Shown: positions 51,636-60,162 of the stretch, one piece after another
Position numbering within the stretch: the first letter of the stretch is position 1
How the letters are laid out: the number at the start of each line of letters is the position of its first letter
Assembly (NCBI RefSeq): GCF_013003985.1
Contig: NZ_CP053073.1
Coordinates: forward strand, 3,534,001-3,598,000
DNA length: 64,000 nt
Source: Usitatibacter palustris
GTDB lineage: Bacteria; Pseudomonadota; Gammaproteobacteria; Burkholderiales; Usitatibacteraceae
Reading direction: 5' to 3'
Made by a program: the position numbers and the translations under genes
The notes under the pieces: generated by a model
What the model was told of the DNA's origin: nothing
Seen by the model: the letters and a program-made list of their open reading frames with translations, nothing else
The model's database searches: none

Positions 51636-52360
51636 TCGTCGCTCCACGGCGCGAGGGTGAGCAGCGCGCCCGTCGTTGCCCGCTTCAAGCCGGCAATGGA
51701 TTTCGTGGGCACGAGATGCTTGGGGCAATGCTCGGTGCAGCTCATGTGCGTGTGGCACGCGTGGCATCCGGCATCGCCTGCGACCGCGAACAGGCGATCG
51801 GCGCGCGCGCCATCGCGCACATCGTTCACGAGCGTCCACGCGCGGTTGAGCGCGGCAGGCCCCAGGTAATCGGGATTCCAGGTGACCACGTCGCAGGCGC
51901 TGTAGCAGACCGCACAGCCGATGCACTCGATGCCTGCATCCGCTTCCTGGCGCTTGGCCGACGTGGGCTCGACGACCGCGGGTTCGTCGGCGCGCGTACG
52001 CGTCGGCACGAAGCGGCCCTTCGCGCGCGTCCACTTGGAGAAGAACTCCTCCATGTCGGTGACGAGGTCGCGAATCACCGGGAGGTTCGCGAGCGGTGCC
52101 ACTTCCAGGTGGCCGTCGTCAGCGACCTTGTCGACGTGCGTGCGGCACGTCCAGCGCGGCGTGCCGTTCACGCGCATCGCGCACGAGCCGCACATGCCCA
52201 CCCGGCACGCGAAGCGGTAGGCGAGCGTGGGATCGAGGTGGCGCTGGATATGCGTCACGACATCGAGAACCGTTTGCGAGGGACGCCGCGGAACCTGGAA
52301 GGGCTGGAACGCGCCCTCCGCGCCGCCGCGCCAGACACGAACCTCGAGCAGGTCGCTCAT
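51632..52360 (-). CDS. SdhB/FrdB-like iron-sulfur subunit
   Basis: The 242-residue protein has an N-terminal 2Fe-2S ferredoxin domain (CRVGMCGSCAMRVNG, TCRTHV) and a C-terminal dicluster domain with CIGCAVCYSAC and CHACHTHMSCTEHCPKHL. It transfers electrons between a flavoprotein and the membrane quinone site. The start at 52360 overlaps the YeiH stop (ATGA). No flavoprotein gene adjoins it; the only SDH-type flavoprotein in the window is at 40864-42576. Confidence 0.92.
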   Translation of the reverse strand: MSDLLEVRVWRGGAEGAFQPFQVPRRPSQTVLDVVTHIQRHLDPTLAYRFACRVGMCGSCAMRVNGTPRWTCRTHVDKVADDGHLEVAPLANLPVIRDLVTDMEEFFSKWTRAKGRFVPTRTRADEPAVVEPTSAKRQEADAGIECIGCAVCYSACDVVTWNPDYLGPAALNRAWTLVNDVRDGARADRLFAVAGDAGCHACHTHMSCTEHCPKHLVPTKSIAGLKRATTGALLTLAPWSDE

Positions 52361-53334
52361 GGCAATGCGATGGCCGCCATCACGATCAGCGCGAGGAAGA
52401 GCGTCTCCACGACGAGCAGCAGCACCGGCTTCATGCCCATGTCCACCAGCGACTTGAGCGACGTCTTCATGCCGATCGCGGCGATCGCCATCACGAGGCA
52501 CCAGCGCGAGATGTCGTTGCCCCAGCTGGTCACCGCCGCGGGAATGATCCCGGTGCTGTTCACGGCGACGAGCAATGCGAACACCACCGCGAACCAGGGA
52601 AGCAACGGCGCGGAGCGGGCGGCATCGCTGCCGCGCACATGCAGCGCCACGCCGATCGCAAGGCACACCGGCAACAGCATCGCCACGCGCAGGAGCTTCA
52701 CGATGGTCGCCGTGTCGCCTGTCAGTCCGGACACGCTGTAGCCGGCACCCACGACCTGGGCCACGTCGTGGATCGTGCCGCCGAGGAAGATGCCCGATGA
52801 GCGATGGTCGAGGCCGAACGCGGCGGTGACGATGGGATAGACGATCATCGCGAGCGTGGAAAGCGCTGTCGTGCCGATGACCGTGAAGCTCGCGTCGCGC
52901 TCGGCGTTCTTGTGACGCGGAAGGATCGACGCGATTGCGAGTGCGGCCGACGCGCCGCAGATCGCGACCGCGCCCCCGGTCAGCGTGCCGAATGCCGATC
53001 CCAGCTTCATCGCGCGCGCCAGGAGGATTCCGCAGGCGATCGTGAAGACGACCCCGCCCACGACGAGCGCCACCGTATTCCACCCGAGCGCGCTCACCTG
53101 GTCGATCGTGATGCGCAGGCCGAGTAGCGCCACACCCGTGCGCAGGATGTGCGACGAGGCGACCTGGATGCCCGGGCGGCAGCGGCCTTCTTCGGCGAGG
53201 AAATGCAGCGCCATGCCCAGCAGCAACGCGAACAGCATCGCCGAGGCGCGGTAGTGCACGGAAAGGAATGTGGCGGCGATCGCAACGACCGCCGCCACGG
53301 TGATACCGGGAAAGTACAGCCTAAGCGCGTTCAC
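52357..53334 (-). CDS. YeiH/UPF0324 family putative sulfite/sulfate exporter
   Basis: The start is GTG 53334 (GTGA overlap with the SuyB-like stop), giving 325 residues with ten or more helices. Family signatures include [65 protein letters not shown] and [14 protein letters not shown]2855 proteins are found beside genes for sulfonate desulfonation and have been proposed as sulfite exporters. Its place directly after the lyase genes supports removal of sulfite released in the cytoplasm. Confidence 0.88.
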   Translation of the reverse strand: MNALRLYFPGITVAAVVAIAATFLSVHYRASAMLFALLLGMALHFLAEEGRCRPGIQVASSHILRTGVALLGLRITIDQVSALGWNTVALVVGGVVFTIACGILLARAMKLGSAFGTLTGGAVAICGASAALAIASILPRHKNAERDASFTVIGTTALSTLAMIVYPIVTAAFGLDHRSSGIFLGGTIHDVAQVVGAGYSVSGLTGDTATIVKLLRVAMLLPVCLAIGVALHVRGSDAARSAPLLPWFAVVFALLVAVNSTGIIPAAVTSWGNDISRWCLVMAIAAIGMKTSLKSLVDMGMKPVLLLVVETLFLALIVMAAIALP

Positions 53335-54500
53335 GCACTCTCGTAGAGCCTCGTGAGGACGAACTCGCGGTGGCCCAGCGCCTCGGCCGCGGTGAGGCGG
53401 CCGTTGGCCGTGCGGAACATGCACTCGAGCAGCGCGTCGCCCGCCTGGTCCGGCGACATCTCCTTGCGCAACATCCCGGAGACATCGACGTCGATGTGTT
53501 CACTCATCGTTCGCACAGTACGCGGATTCGCGCACAGCTTGATCACGGGAAGGATCGGGTTGCCGATCACGTTGCCCTGCCCCGTGGGGAAGAAGTGCAC
53601 CGTGTAGCCCGCGGCGCCGCACAGCGTGACCATTTCGGCGGCGGCGGAGGACGAGTCGAGGAACCAGAGGCCGGGGCCGGTCGGCGTCTCGTGCTTGTCG
53701 AGCACGCCGTCGATCAGGCATTTGCGGCCGATCTTCTGGATGTTCCCCAGCGCTTTCTCCTCGATCGTCGTGAGGCCGCCCGCGATGTTGCCCTTGGTCG
53801 GCTGCGAATCGCGCAGGTCGCTCGTCTTGTGCGCCTCGACCACCGCCTGGTAGCGATCGAACATGAACTGGAATTTCTTGCGCACTTCGGGCGTGCGACA
53901 GCGCTCGGCCACCAGGTGCTCGCCGCCGGTGAGCTCGGTGGTCTCGCCGAAGCACATCGTCACGCCGTGGTCGTACATCTTGTCGAAGGCGTTGCCCACG
54001 GTCGGGTTCGCGCCGCAGCCCGAGGTCGTGTCGGATTCGCCGCACTTGGTCGAGACCCACAGGTCTTTGATCGGGCGCTCCTCGCGACGCAGCTCGCTCG
54101 CCCACTGCACGAACTCCTTCGCCTTCTTCGAGGCGCGCATGATCGTGTCGTGGTCGCCATGCTGCTCGATGCCGAAGAAGGCCACGGGCTTGCCGGTCGC
54201 GGCGATCGCGTCGGCCACCTTCTTCGCCCATTGATCCTCGATGCAGATCACGACCACCGCCGCGACGTTCGGGTTCGAGCCCGTGCCGATCAGCGTGTGG
54301 AAGTGCAGCTCGAGGTCCGCGCCGAACTGCAGGCGCCCGTACGGGTGCGGGATCGCGAGCGTGCCCTTGATGTTGTTGGCCACGGCCTCGGCGGCGGCAT
54401 TCGACAGGTCATCGACCGGCAGGATGAGAACGTGGTTGCGAACGCCGATGCGGCCGTTCTCGCGCTTGTAACCCCAGAAACTCGCTTTGGTCAGATCCAT
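53331..54500 (-). CDS. suyB: UxaA-family lyase large subunit, (2R)-sulfolactate sulfo-lyase SuyB-like
   Basis: The 389-residue protein fits SuyB length. It starts with the UxaA-type [21 protein letters not shown], and shows [57 protein letters not shown] and [14 protein letters not shown]. From memory these resemble SuyB more than altronate or galactarate dehydratases. SuyAB releases sulfite from (R)-sulfolactate to give pyruvate. It follows the small subunit by 10 bp and precedes a putative sulfite exporter. Altronate/galactarate dehydratase remains the main alternative. Confidence 0.7.
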   Translation of the reverse strand: MDLTKASFWGYKRENGRIGVRNHVLILPVDDLSNAAAEAVANNIKGTLAIPHPYGRLQFGADLELHFHTLIGTGSNPNVAAVVVICIEDQWAKKVADAIAATGKPVAFFGIEQHGDHDTIMRASKKAKEFVQWASELRREERPIKDLWVSTKCGESDTTSGCGANPTVGNAFDKMYDHGVTMCFGETTELTGGEHLVAERCRTPEVRKKFQFMFDRYQAVVEAHKTSDLRDSQPTKGNIAGGLTTIEEKALGNIQKIGRKCLIDGVLDKHETPTGPGLWFLDSSSAAAEMVTLCGAAGYTVHFFPTGQGNVIGNPILPVIKLCANPRTVRTMSEHIDVDVSGMLRKEMSPDQAGDALLECMFRTANGRLTAAEALGHREFVLTRLYESA

Positions 54501-54510
54501 GTCGTCCTCT

Positions 54511-54792
54511 TTACCAGCGCTTGGTGCGCAGGTTCTGCACGTGCGTGTGCTCGCCCACCGCGATCGGCGCGATGGTCTTGCCGATGTCCACACCGTACTT
54601 GATCACGGTGTCGCCGCTCTTGAGCGACTTGATCGCGAGCTTGTGGCCGATCGGGATGTCGGAAAGGGCCTTGAGCTCGATGTCCTTGTCCTGGTCCATG
54701 ATCCAGCCGCTCAGCTTGTCGCCGGATTTCACGCCTTCGACCACGACGACGCCGACCGAATCGTGCTCGTCGTGAACCACGAAATGAATCAT
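54511..54792 (-). CDS. suyA: UxaA-family lyase small (SAF) subunit, SuyA-like
   Basis: The 93-residue protein consists of a single SAF domain ([58 protein letters not shown]), the small subunit that caps the active site of UxaA-family lyases. GGAGG precedes ATG 54792. The separate small-plus-large gene pair matches SuyA-SuyB and split UxaA enzymes; fused altronate dehydratases have both on one chain. It is the first gene of the operon running left. Confidence 0.72.
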   Translation of the reverse strand: MIHFVVHDEHDSVGVVVVEGVKSGDKLSGWIMDQDKDIELKALSDIPIGHKLAIKSLKSGDTVIKYGVDIGKTIAPIAVGEHTHVQNLRTKRW

Positions 54793-54813
54793 CTTCGCCT
54801 CCGGTATTTCATG

Positions 54814-54861
54814 TTGGGGACAGGTCACAACTCGAACGAAAGGATGTGCCCTGTCCCCCAA
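54814..54861. repeat. REP-like inverted repeat in the divergent suyA-gntR promoter region
   Basis: TTGGGGACAGGTCACA (54814-54829) and the near-complement TGTGCCCTGTCCCCCAA (54845-54861) form a long imperfect palindrome with a 15-base loop. Such GGGGACAGGTCACA units resemble dispersed REP elements associated with REP transposases. It lies 21 bp from the suyA start and 37 bp from the gntR start, so it could also act as a regulator site. Confidence 0.6.
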
Positions 54862-54898
54862 ACCGGTCAACTAGATGAGTTGCATGTATCCTCGGCCG

Positions 54899-55657
54899 AT
54901 GCCTGCGCGCGCTCCCTTGCGTTCCCTCGTCGCCGACCGGCCGCTCGCCGAGCAGGTCCGCGCGCAACTCGCCGAGGGCATGGCGAAGGGCGCGTGGAAG
55001 CCGGGCGAAGCGATTCCGTCGGAGTCGCAGCTTGCGGCGCGCTTCGGTGTCGCGATCGGCACCATTCGCAAGGCGGTCGACGGCCTGGTCGCGCAGCAGG
55101 CCCTGGTGCGACGGCAGGGCAAGGGCACGTTCGTGACGGCCCACGATTCGGGCCGCCTCATGTTTCACTTCTTCCACATCGTCGAGCGCGACGGCACGAA
55201 GAGCTATCCGGAAGTGCGCACGATCGATTTCCGCCGCGACCGCGCCGGCGCGGAAGCCGCACGCGCGCTCGATCTATCGCCGCTCGACAAGGTCGTTCGC
55301 ATCCGCAACGTGTTGTCGTTGCGTGGGCGGCGCGCGATCCTCGACGACATCACGTTGCCTGCGCAGCTCTTTCCCGGCCTTACCGAGAAGATATTCGTCG
55401 CGCGCGAGAACACGATCTATCACCTGTACCAGAGCCGCTACGGAATCAACGTGCTGCGGGCCGACGAGCGGTTGCGTGGCGCCGTGGCTTCGCGCGAGCA
55501 GGCCGAGCGCCTCGGCATCGACGAGGGCGCAGCGCTGCTCGAGATTCGCCGCGTGGCCTACACCTTCCGCGACCGGCCCGTGGAGCTTCGCGTCTCGCAC
55601 GTGGATGCCGCGCGCTTCGAATACCACAACACGCTGGGCAAGGGCGAGGTGCTCTGA
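54899..55657 (+). CDS. GntR-family transcriptional regulator (HutC/UTRA type)
   Basis: The 252-residue protein (start at ATG 54899; an in-frame ATG at 54875 is possible) has an N-terminal winged helix (LAEGMAKGAWKPGEAIPSES, ARFGVAIGTIRKAVDGLVAQ, RRQGKGTFV) and a C-terminal UTRA ligand domain (KVVRIRNVL, RIAY-like RRVAYTFRDRPVEL). It is divergent from the suyA operon and overlaps the AEC transporter by a TGATG junction, so it is the probable local regulator of both, responding to a pathway acid. Confidence 0.9.
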   Translation: MPARAPLRSLVADRPLAEQVRAQLAEGMAKGAWKPGEAIPSESQLAARFGVAIGTIRKAVDGLVAQQALVRRQGKGTFVTAHDSGRLMFHFFHIVERDGTKSYPEVRTIDFRRDRAGAEAARALDLSPLDKVVRIRNVLSLRGRRAILDDITLPAQLFPGLTEKIFVARENTIYHLYQSRYGINVLRADERLRGAVASREQAERLGIDEGAALLEIRRVAYTFRDRPVELRVSHVDAARFEYHNTLGKGEVL

Positions 55658-56547
55658 TGGCGCTCGCCCTCGCGATCCTTCCCAACTTCGTGCTCATCGC
55701 GCTGGGCTTCCTGCTCTCGCGGCGCTTCGACTACGGCCGCGATTTCTGGGAAGGGCTCGAGAAGCTCGTGTACTACGTGCTCTTCCCGGCGTTGCTGTTT
55801 CGCTCGCTCGCGGTCGCACAACTCGATTTCTCCAGGACGGGTCTCCTGCTCGCCCTCGCCTGCGCATTCACCGTCGCGGGCATGTTGCTCGCCCTCCCCG
55901 TGGGTCGACTCTTCAAGCTCGAGCGCGCCGTTTCCGCGAGCGGCTTCCAGTGCGCGTTCCGCTTCAACACGTACATCGGACTCGCGCTCGCCGGCAGCCT
56001 CTTCGGCCAGCCCGCGGTGGCTGCCGCGGCAATCCTCCTCGGCGTGATGATCCCGCTCGTGAACCTCGCCGCCGTGGCGATGCTCGCCTCGGGCAGCGAC
56101 CGCGGATTCCTGCGCGAGCTCGTGCGCAACCCGCTCATCATTTCCACGGTGACGGGCTTTGCCTGGAACGTGGCGGGGCTTCCGCTGCCCGCGTTCGCCG
56201 ACCACACGCTGAACCTCCTCGCGCAGACCGCGCTTCCCGCGGGCCTGCTGTCGGTGGGCGCGGCGTTGCGCATCGAGCGCGGCGACGGCCACGCGGGCGC
56301 CCACGCGTACTGGCTCACCGTGAAGCTCGTCGCACTCCCGCTGATCGCCCTCGGACTCGTGCGCGCCTTTGCGCTCACCGGCGTGGACGCCGCGGTCCTG
56401 GTTCTCCTTGCCTCACTGCCCACTGCGTCAAGCGCCTACATCCTGGCGGCCAGAATGGGGGCAGACGGACGCACCGCCGCCACGCAAATTACGGTCGGCA
56501 CATTGCTGTCGATGGCCACGATCCCCTTTTGGATGGCACTACTGTAG
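55657..56547 (+). CDS. AEC family transporter (auxin efflux carrier type)
   Basis: The 296-residue protein has about ten helices, with ILPNFVLIALGFLLSRR, an early YYVLFPALLFRSLA segment, FRFNTYIGLALA and PTASSAYILAARMGAD, all typical of bacterial AEC proteins. Bacterial members move organic acids such as malate or malonate. Coupled to the GntR gene, it could import or export the pathway acid or a product. Confidence 0.88.
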   Translation: MALALAILPNFVLIALGFLLSRRFDYGRDFWEGLEKLVYYVLFPALLFRSLAVAQLDFSRTGLLLALACAFTVAGMLLALPVGRLFKLERAVSASGFQCAFRFNTYIGLALAGSLFGQPAVAAAAILLGVMIPLVNLAAVAMLASGSDRGFLRELVRNPLIISTVTGFAWNVAGLPLPAFADHTLNLLAQTALPAGLLSVGAALRIERGDGHAGAHAYWLTVKLVALPLIALGLVRAFALTGVDAAVLVLLASLPTASSAYILAARMGADGRTAATQITVGTLLSMATIPFWMALL

Positions 56548-56592
56548 AAGTTGCAACCCGGAACCGCGTTCCCCCTGAGAGGTCTACAAACC

Positions 56593-57438
56593 ATGAAGCT
56601 CGACAATCAAGACGCCAGCAGCAACGTGGAAGACCGCCGCGGCATGGGCGTGGGCGGTAGCATCGGCGTAGGCACCATCGTGATCGCGGTGATCGCCTAC
56701 TTCCTCGGCATCGATCCCTCGGTGGTCCTCGACGCGTCCCAGCAGATGCAGCAGTCGGCGCCGCGCCAGCAAGCGCCCGCGGACCCGAACGCACCGCCCG
56801 ATCCGGCGAAGATCTTCGTCGCGAAGGTTCTCGGCTCCACGGAAGAAGCCTGGGGCCAGATCTTCCAGAAGAGCGGCAGCGCATACCGCAAGCCGACCCT
56901 CGTCCTCTTTTCCGGTGGCACGCAGACGGCGTGCGGCACCGGCCAGGCCGCGTCCGGCCCGTTCTATTGCCCCGCGGATGAAAAGCTCTACATCGATCTT
57001 TCGTTCTTCCAGCAGTTGCGTGACCGCTTCAAGGCGCCGGGAGATTTCGCACAGGCCTACGTGATCGCCCATGAAGTCGGGCACCACGTCCAGAAGCTGA
57101 CGGGCGCGGCGGCGAAGGTGAACGAAGCGCGGAGCCGCGGTTCGCGCGACGCGAACCAGATGTCGGTGCGATTGGAGCTTCAGGCCGATTGCTTCGCGGG
57201 TGTGTGGGGTTACTACGCGCGTGAGTTCAAGGGCCAGCTGGAAGCGGGCGACATCGAGGAAGCCATGGCCGCCGCGACGGCGATCGGCGACGACCGCCTC
57301 CAGGAGCAATCGAAGGGCCGCGTCGTGCCCGATTCCTTCACCCACGGCAGCTCGGCGCAGCGCGTGCGCTGGTTCAAGCGCGGGATGGAAAGCGGCAACC
57401 CCAATTCCTGCGACACGTTCAGCGCTGCGCAGTTGTGA
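56593..57438 (+). CDS. YpfJ-type neutral zinc metallopeptidase
   Basis: The 281-residue protein starts at ATG 56593 (MKLDNQDAS). It has one transmembrane helix at about 33-54, a Gln/Pro-rich linker, and the zinc site HEVGHH at residues 160-165. The flanking SGPFYCPADEKLYIDLSFF and ELQADCFAGVWGYYAREF segments and C-terminal SFTHGSSAQRVRWFKRG define the YpfJ (PF04228) family. It should be an inner-membrane-anchored protease of unknown substrate. Confidence 0.9.
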   Translation: MKLDNQDASSNVEDRRGMGVGGSIGVGTIVIAVIAYFLGIDPSVVLDASQQMQQSAPRQQAPADPNAPPDPAKIFVAKVLGSTEEAWGQIFQKSGSAYRKPTLVLFSGGTQTACGTGQAASGPFYCPADEKLYIDLSFFQQLRDRFKAPGDFAQAYVIAHEVGHHVQKLTGAAAKVNEARSRGSRDANQMSVRLELQADCFAGVWGYYAREFKGQLEAGDIEEAMAAATAIGDDRLQEQSKGRVVPDSFTHGSSAQRVRWFKRGMESGNPNSCDTFSAAQL

Positions 57439-57439
57439 G

Positions 57440-57605
57440 GCTGTAGCCATCGCCGAAGGGTTGATCCCGACCCGGCCCCAACCTCTCGATCAAACGCCGC
57501 CGATCTCGCTACCCAAACTTGCGCTCGAAATTCCTGGCGCACCGGCGATCCTGCAGCGAGCGGTGGGGGGCCTCTCGTGATCAACCCTTCGTCGATGGCC
57601 TCAGC
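57440..57605 (-). repeat. Hairpin repeat element A
   Basis: Terminal arms 57440-57466 and 57579-57605 are inverted repeats matching at 24 of 27 positions (core CGAAGGGTTGATC). The interior 57501-57558 is, on the minus strand, about three quarters identical by eye to the interior of element B. It begins right after the peptidase stop. Confidence 0.7.
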
Positions 57606-57787
57606 GCCGGAACCATCGAGGTGTTTCCAGCATCGGGGCGGCGCTGATCGCAACTTGAGAGCGTGTGCCAGTCATGTCGATCGCCGCTCATCGACGAGGG
57701 CGGCACCCGCCACCGCCTGCCACCACAAATTATCTACCGACGATCATCGCAGCCGTTGCGCCACAACCCGCCCGCGACCTTCGACAG

Positions 57788-57927
57788 CGATGGGTGGGGG
57801 GCGAGAGGGGGCGTGACCGATCGCTGCAGAACCACGGTGCGCAAGGAATCTCGAGCGACATATGAAGTAGCGAGATCGATCCTCTCCCCGACGCAGTGAG
57901 CTCCCCCGGTTCGACCCCCACCCATCG
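57788..57927 (+). repeat. Hairpin repeat element B
   Basis: Terminal arms CGATGGGTGGGGG (57788-57800) and its exact complement (57915-57927) enclose an interior (57822-57878) that shares CGCTGCAG, CGGTGCGC, AGGAAT, TCGAGCG and GTAGCGAGATCG with element A in inverse orientation. The arms differ in sequence from those of A yet still pair, which suggests selection for structure. Confidence 0.7.
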
Positions 57928-57954
57928 ATGGCGGAGGTCGCGGGAGGAGAAATG

Positions 57955-57980
57955 AAAAAGGGCGCCGAAGCGCCCTTTCT
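57955..57980 (-). terminator. Rho-independent terminator of the rpsP-rplS operon
   Basis: On the minus strand AAAGGGCGC-TTCG-GCGCCCTTT followed by TT forms a perfect 9-bp stem with a UUCG tetraloop, about 20 bp beyond the rplS stop. A textbook intrinsic terminator. Confidence 0.92.
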
Positions 57981-57997
57981 GTCGGTCAAACGAAGGA

Positions 57998-58399
57998 CTA
58001 GGCCTTCGCTTCCTCGTCCGGCGGCAGGACTTCACGCTGCTCCACCGTCTTGAGCTTCTCGCGGATGCGCGCGCTCTTGCCCGTGCGGCCACGCAGGTAG
58101 TAGAGCTTGGCGCGGCGAACGTCACCCTTGCGCTTCACCTCGATCGAGGCGATGGCGGTCGAGTAGAGCTGGAACGTACGCTCCACGCCTTCGCCGCTGG
58201 AGATCTTGCGCACGATGAACGAGGAGTTGAGGCCACGCTTGCGGATCGCGATGACCACGCCTTCGTAAGCCTGTTCGCGCTTCTTGTCGCCTTCGACCAC
58301 GATCACCTTGACGATGACGGTGTCTCCCGGGGCGAACACGGGAATCTTCTTGTTGAGCCGGGTGATTTCTTCCTGCTCGAGCTTTGCGATGAGATCCAT
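57998..58399 (-). CDS. rplS: 50S ribosomal protein L19
   Basis: The 133-residue protein is bL19, at the interface of the two ribosomal subunits. Characteristic segments are [26 protein letters not shown], the [23 protein letters not shown] core and [18 protein letters not shown]. It is the last gene of rpsP-rimM-trmD-rplS and precedes the terminator at 57955. The length is slightly above the usual 115 because of an acidic C-terminal tail. Confidence 0.98.
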   Translation of the reverse strand: MDLIAKLEQEEITRLNKKIPVFAPGDTVIVKVIVVEGDKKREQAYEGVVIAIRKRGLNSSFIVRKISSGEGVERTFQLYSTAIASIEVKRKGDVRRAKLYYLRGRTGKSARIREKLKTVEQREVLPPDEEAKA

Positions 58400-58478
58400 G
58401 AACGTTTCCTTTTCGGTTCCGGCCTTCCGGCCTTTCGCGCAGAGCCGTCGAAACGGATGCGCGCGGTTTTGTTTTCGG

Positions 58479-59246
58479 TTACTGCTGTTGCTGCGCCTGC
58501 TGCTTTTCCCGACGGTATTCGTCGAGCAGCTGCGCGTCTTCCTTGCCCAGCGTACGCCCTTCCAGGAGGTCGGGCCTGCGCTCCCACGTTCGCCCCAGCG
58601 CCTGCTTCCTGCGCCAGCGCGCGATGGCCCCGTGGTTTCCCGACAACAGCACGTCGGGCACCTTCGTTCCCTTCCACTCCTCCGGCCTCGTGTAATGCGG
58701 CCAGTCGAGGAGCCCCGCGGAGAATGAATCCTGTGTTGCGCTCTCCGCGTCGTTGAGGCTGCCCGGAAGCTGCCTCACGATGCAATCGATCGTCACCATC
58801 GCGGGCAATTCGCCCCCCGAGGTGACGTAGTCGCCGATCGAGATCTCCCGATCGACGCGACGACGGACCAGCCGCTCGTCGACTCCTTCATACCGGCCGG
58901 AGATCATCACCAGCCCCGGCTCCGCGGCCAGTTCTTTCACCAGCGCGTCGTCCAGCCTCTCGCCTTGCGGCGACATCAGCAGCACCTTCGGCGCCGCGAT
59001 GCCCTTCTGCTGCTGCCGCGCGATCGCGGCATCGATGCAGGCCTCCAGCGGGCCGGCCAGCATCACCATTCCCGGACCGCCACCGTACGGACGATCGTCG
59101 ACCGTCTTGTGGTTATCCGTCACGAAATCCCGCGGATTCCACGTCGCGAGCTCGAAAACCTTGTCGTCCAGCGCGCGGCGCGTGATTCCGTGGTCCGACA
59201 CCGCGTCGAACATTTCCGGGAACAGCGTGATGACATCGAATTGCAT
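58479..59246 (-). CDS. trmD: tRNA (guanine-N1)-methyltransferase TrmD
   Basis: The 255-residue enzyme makes m1G37 in tRNAs. It begins [13 protein letters not shown] and has the SPOUT knot motifs: [49 protein letters not shown], and PEEWKG with the catalytic-site region of the C-terminal domain. ATG 59246 overlaps the rimM stop (ATGA). The C-terminus has an unusual Gln run. Confidence 0.98.
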   Translation of the reverse strand: MQFDVITLFPEMFDAVSDHGITRRALDDKVFELATWNPRDFVTDNHKTVDDRPYGGGPGMVMLAGPLEACIDAAIARQQQKGIAAPKVLLMSPQGERLDDALVKELAAEPGLVMISGRYEGVDERLVRRRVDREISIGDYVTSGGELPAMVTIDCIVRQLPGSLNDAESATQDSFSAGLLDWPHYTRPEEWKGTKVPDVLLSGNHGAIARWRRKQALGRTWERRPDLLEGRTLGKEDAQLLDEYRREKQQAQQQQ

Positions 59247-59818
59247 CAGACGTCGTACGCCGCTTCCCAATCCACCGTGATGCGGCGGGCCTCGCGGTCC
59301 ACCGACTTCACGTACTGATCGACGAAGGGAATCATCCGCTCCCTCTCGCCCTTCACGACGAGCACACTGGTCTCGCCGGTCTGGAACAATTCGGCCACCT
59401 TGCCGAGCGCTTCGCCCCGCAGGTTCACCACCTCCAGGTCCAGCAGGTCGATCCAGTAGATCGATCCCTTGTCGGCTTCGCCGAGCGTTTCCCTCAGCAC
59501 CGCGACTTCGCATCCGCGCAGCTTTTCAGCCGCATCGCGATCGTCCACGCCTTCGAACTTCGCGACCGTCGAGGCCGAACGCACCGCGAACTCCTCGATG
59601 ACGTGCTCGCGCCAGCCTTCGGGCAGCTTGAGCAACCAGCGGGGAAAGTCGGCGAGGCCGTCGGCGGATTCGGTAAAGGCTTTGAGCTTGACCCAGCCCT
59701 GGATGCCGAAGGGCGCGCTCACGCGCCCCATCACCACCAGCCTGCTTTCGTCCCCGTCGAAGGGCGCGACCGACTTACTTCGCGGGCGCGGCCTTGCCGG
59801 TGACTTCGCTCTTGCCAC
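59246..59818 (-). CDS. rimM: Ribosome maturation factor RimM
   Basis: The protein has 190 residues from GTG 59818 and binds S19 during 30S assembly. The RimM N-domain ([23 protein letters not shown]) and PRC-barrel C-domain ([47 protein letters not shown]) are clear. The start overlaps the 3' end of rpsP by 44 bp; the first roughly 25 residues are Arg/Pro/Ser-rich and unconserved, so a start around 59731-59737 is possible. Confidence 0.93.
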   Translation of the reverse strand: MARAKSPARPRPRSKSVAPFDGDESRLVVMGRVSAPFGIQGWVKLKAFTESADGLADFPRWLLKLPEGWREHVIEEFAVRSASTVAKFEGVDDRDAAEKLRGCEVAVLRETLGEADKGSIYWIDLLDLEVVNLRGEALGKVAELFQTGETSVLVVKGERERMIPFVDQYVKSVDREARRITVDWEAAYDV

Positions 59819-60047
59819 GCTTGATCAGCTTCTTGACCGCGTCCGAAGGCTGCGCGCCCTTGGACACCCAATGGGCGATGCGGTCGAGCTGCAGTCGGAA
59901 CTGCGGCTCTTTCTCGGACGCCTTGGGGTTGTAGAAGCCGATGCGCTCGATGAAGCGCCCATCGCGCGGCATGCGCGAGTCGGCAACGACGACGTTATAG
60001 AAGGGGCGGTTCTTGGCTCCGCCGCGGGCGAGTCTGATGACGACCAT
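59775..60047 (-). CDS. rpsP: 30S ribosomal protein S16
   Basis: The 90-residue bS16 protein starts [23 protein letters not shown] and continues [19 protein letters not shown] just upstream supports ATG 60047 over the TTG at 60059. First gene of the rpsP-rimM-trmD-rplS operon, with a good promoter at 60124-60153. Confidence 0.98.
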   Translation of the reverse strand: MVVIRLARGGAKNRPFYNVVVADSRMPRDGRFIERIGFYNPKASEKEPQFRLQLDRIAHWVSKGAQPSDAVKKLIKRGKSEVTGKAAPAK

Positions 60048-60060
60048 GTATGTCTCCAAC

Positions 60061-60101
60061 CCCGTTGATAACGGGTAACGTGAAACAGCAAACGGGTAAC
60101 G
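60061..60101 (-). promoter_or_regulatory. Palindrome and direct repeats in the rpsP leader
   Basis: The leader holds a CCCGTT-GAT-AACGGG palindrome (60061-60075) and two copies of AACGGGTAACG (60070-60080 and 60091-60101) between the promoter and the rpsP start. It could be a regulatory RNA structure of the operon; no known r-protein leader motif was recognised. Confidence 0.4.
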
Positions 60102-60123
60102 GCTGAATTCGAAAAAGCGCGAA

Positions 60124-60153
60124 ATTATCGCACAAATTCAGGGCGATAGGCAA
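60124..60153 (-). promoter_or_regulatory. Sigma-70-type promoter of the rpsP operon
   Basis: On the minus strand TTGCCT (-35, 60153-60148) and GATAAT (-10, 60129-60124) are separated by 18 bp. The -10 matches consensus at five of six positions. It lies about 77 bp before the rpsP start and is directed to the left. Confidence 0.65.
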
Positions 60154-60162
60154 CTCACCTGA

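Larger units (their letters stand above)
57439..57997. other. 559-bp intergenic region with paired structured repeats and a terminator
   Basis: No convincing gene was found between the peptidase and rplS. The region holds two related hairpin elements (57440-57605 and 57788-57927), an unexplained spacer (57606-57787), and the rplS terminator (57955-57980). Short frames on both strands have no recognisable products or ribosome sites. Confidence 0.75.

Noticed and set aside
51632..53083. Longer 483-residue version of the Fe-S subunit
   Set aside because: The upstream part is an alternative-frame reading of the YeiH gene; the true start at 52360 overlaps the YeiH stop.
53331..54792. Annotation as plain altronate dehydratase
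   Set aside because: Not excluded, but the split small/large genes, SuyB-like motifs and adjacent exporter favour a SuyAB-like lyase; kept as the main alternative.
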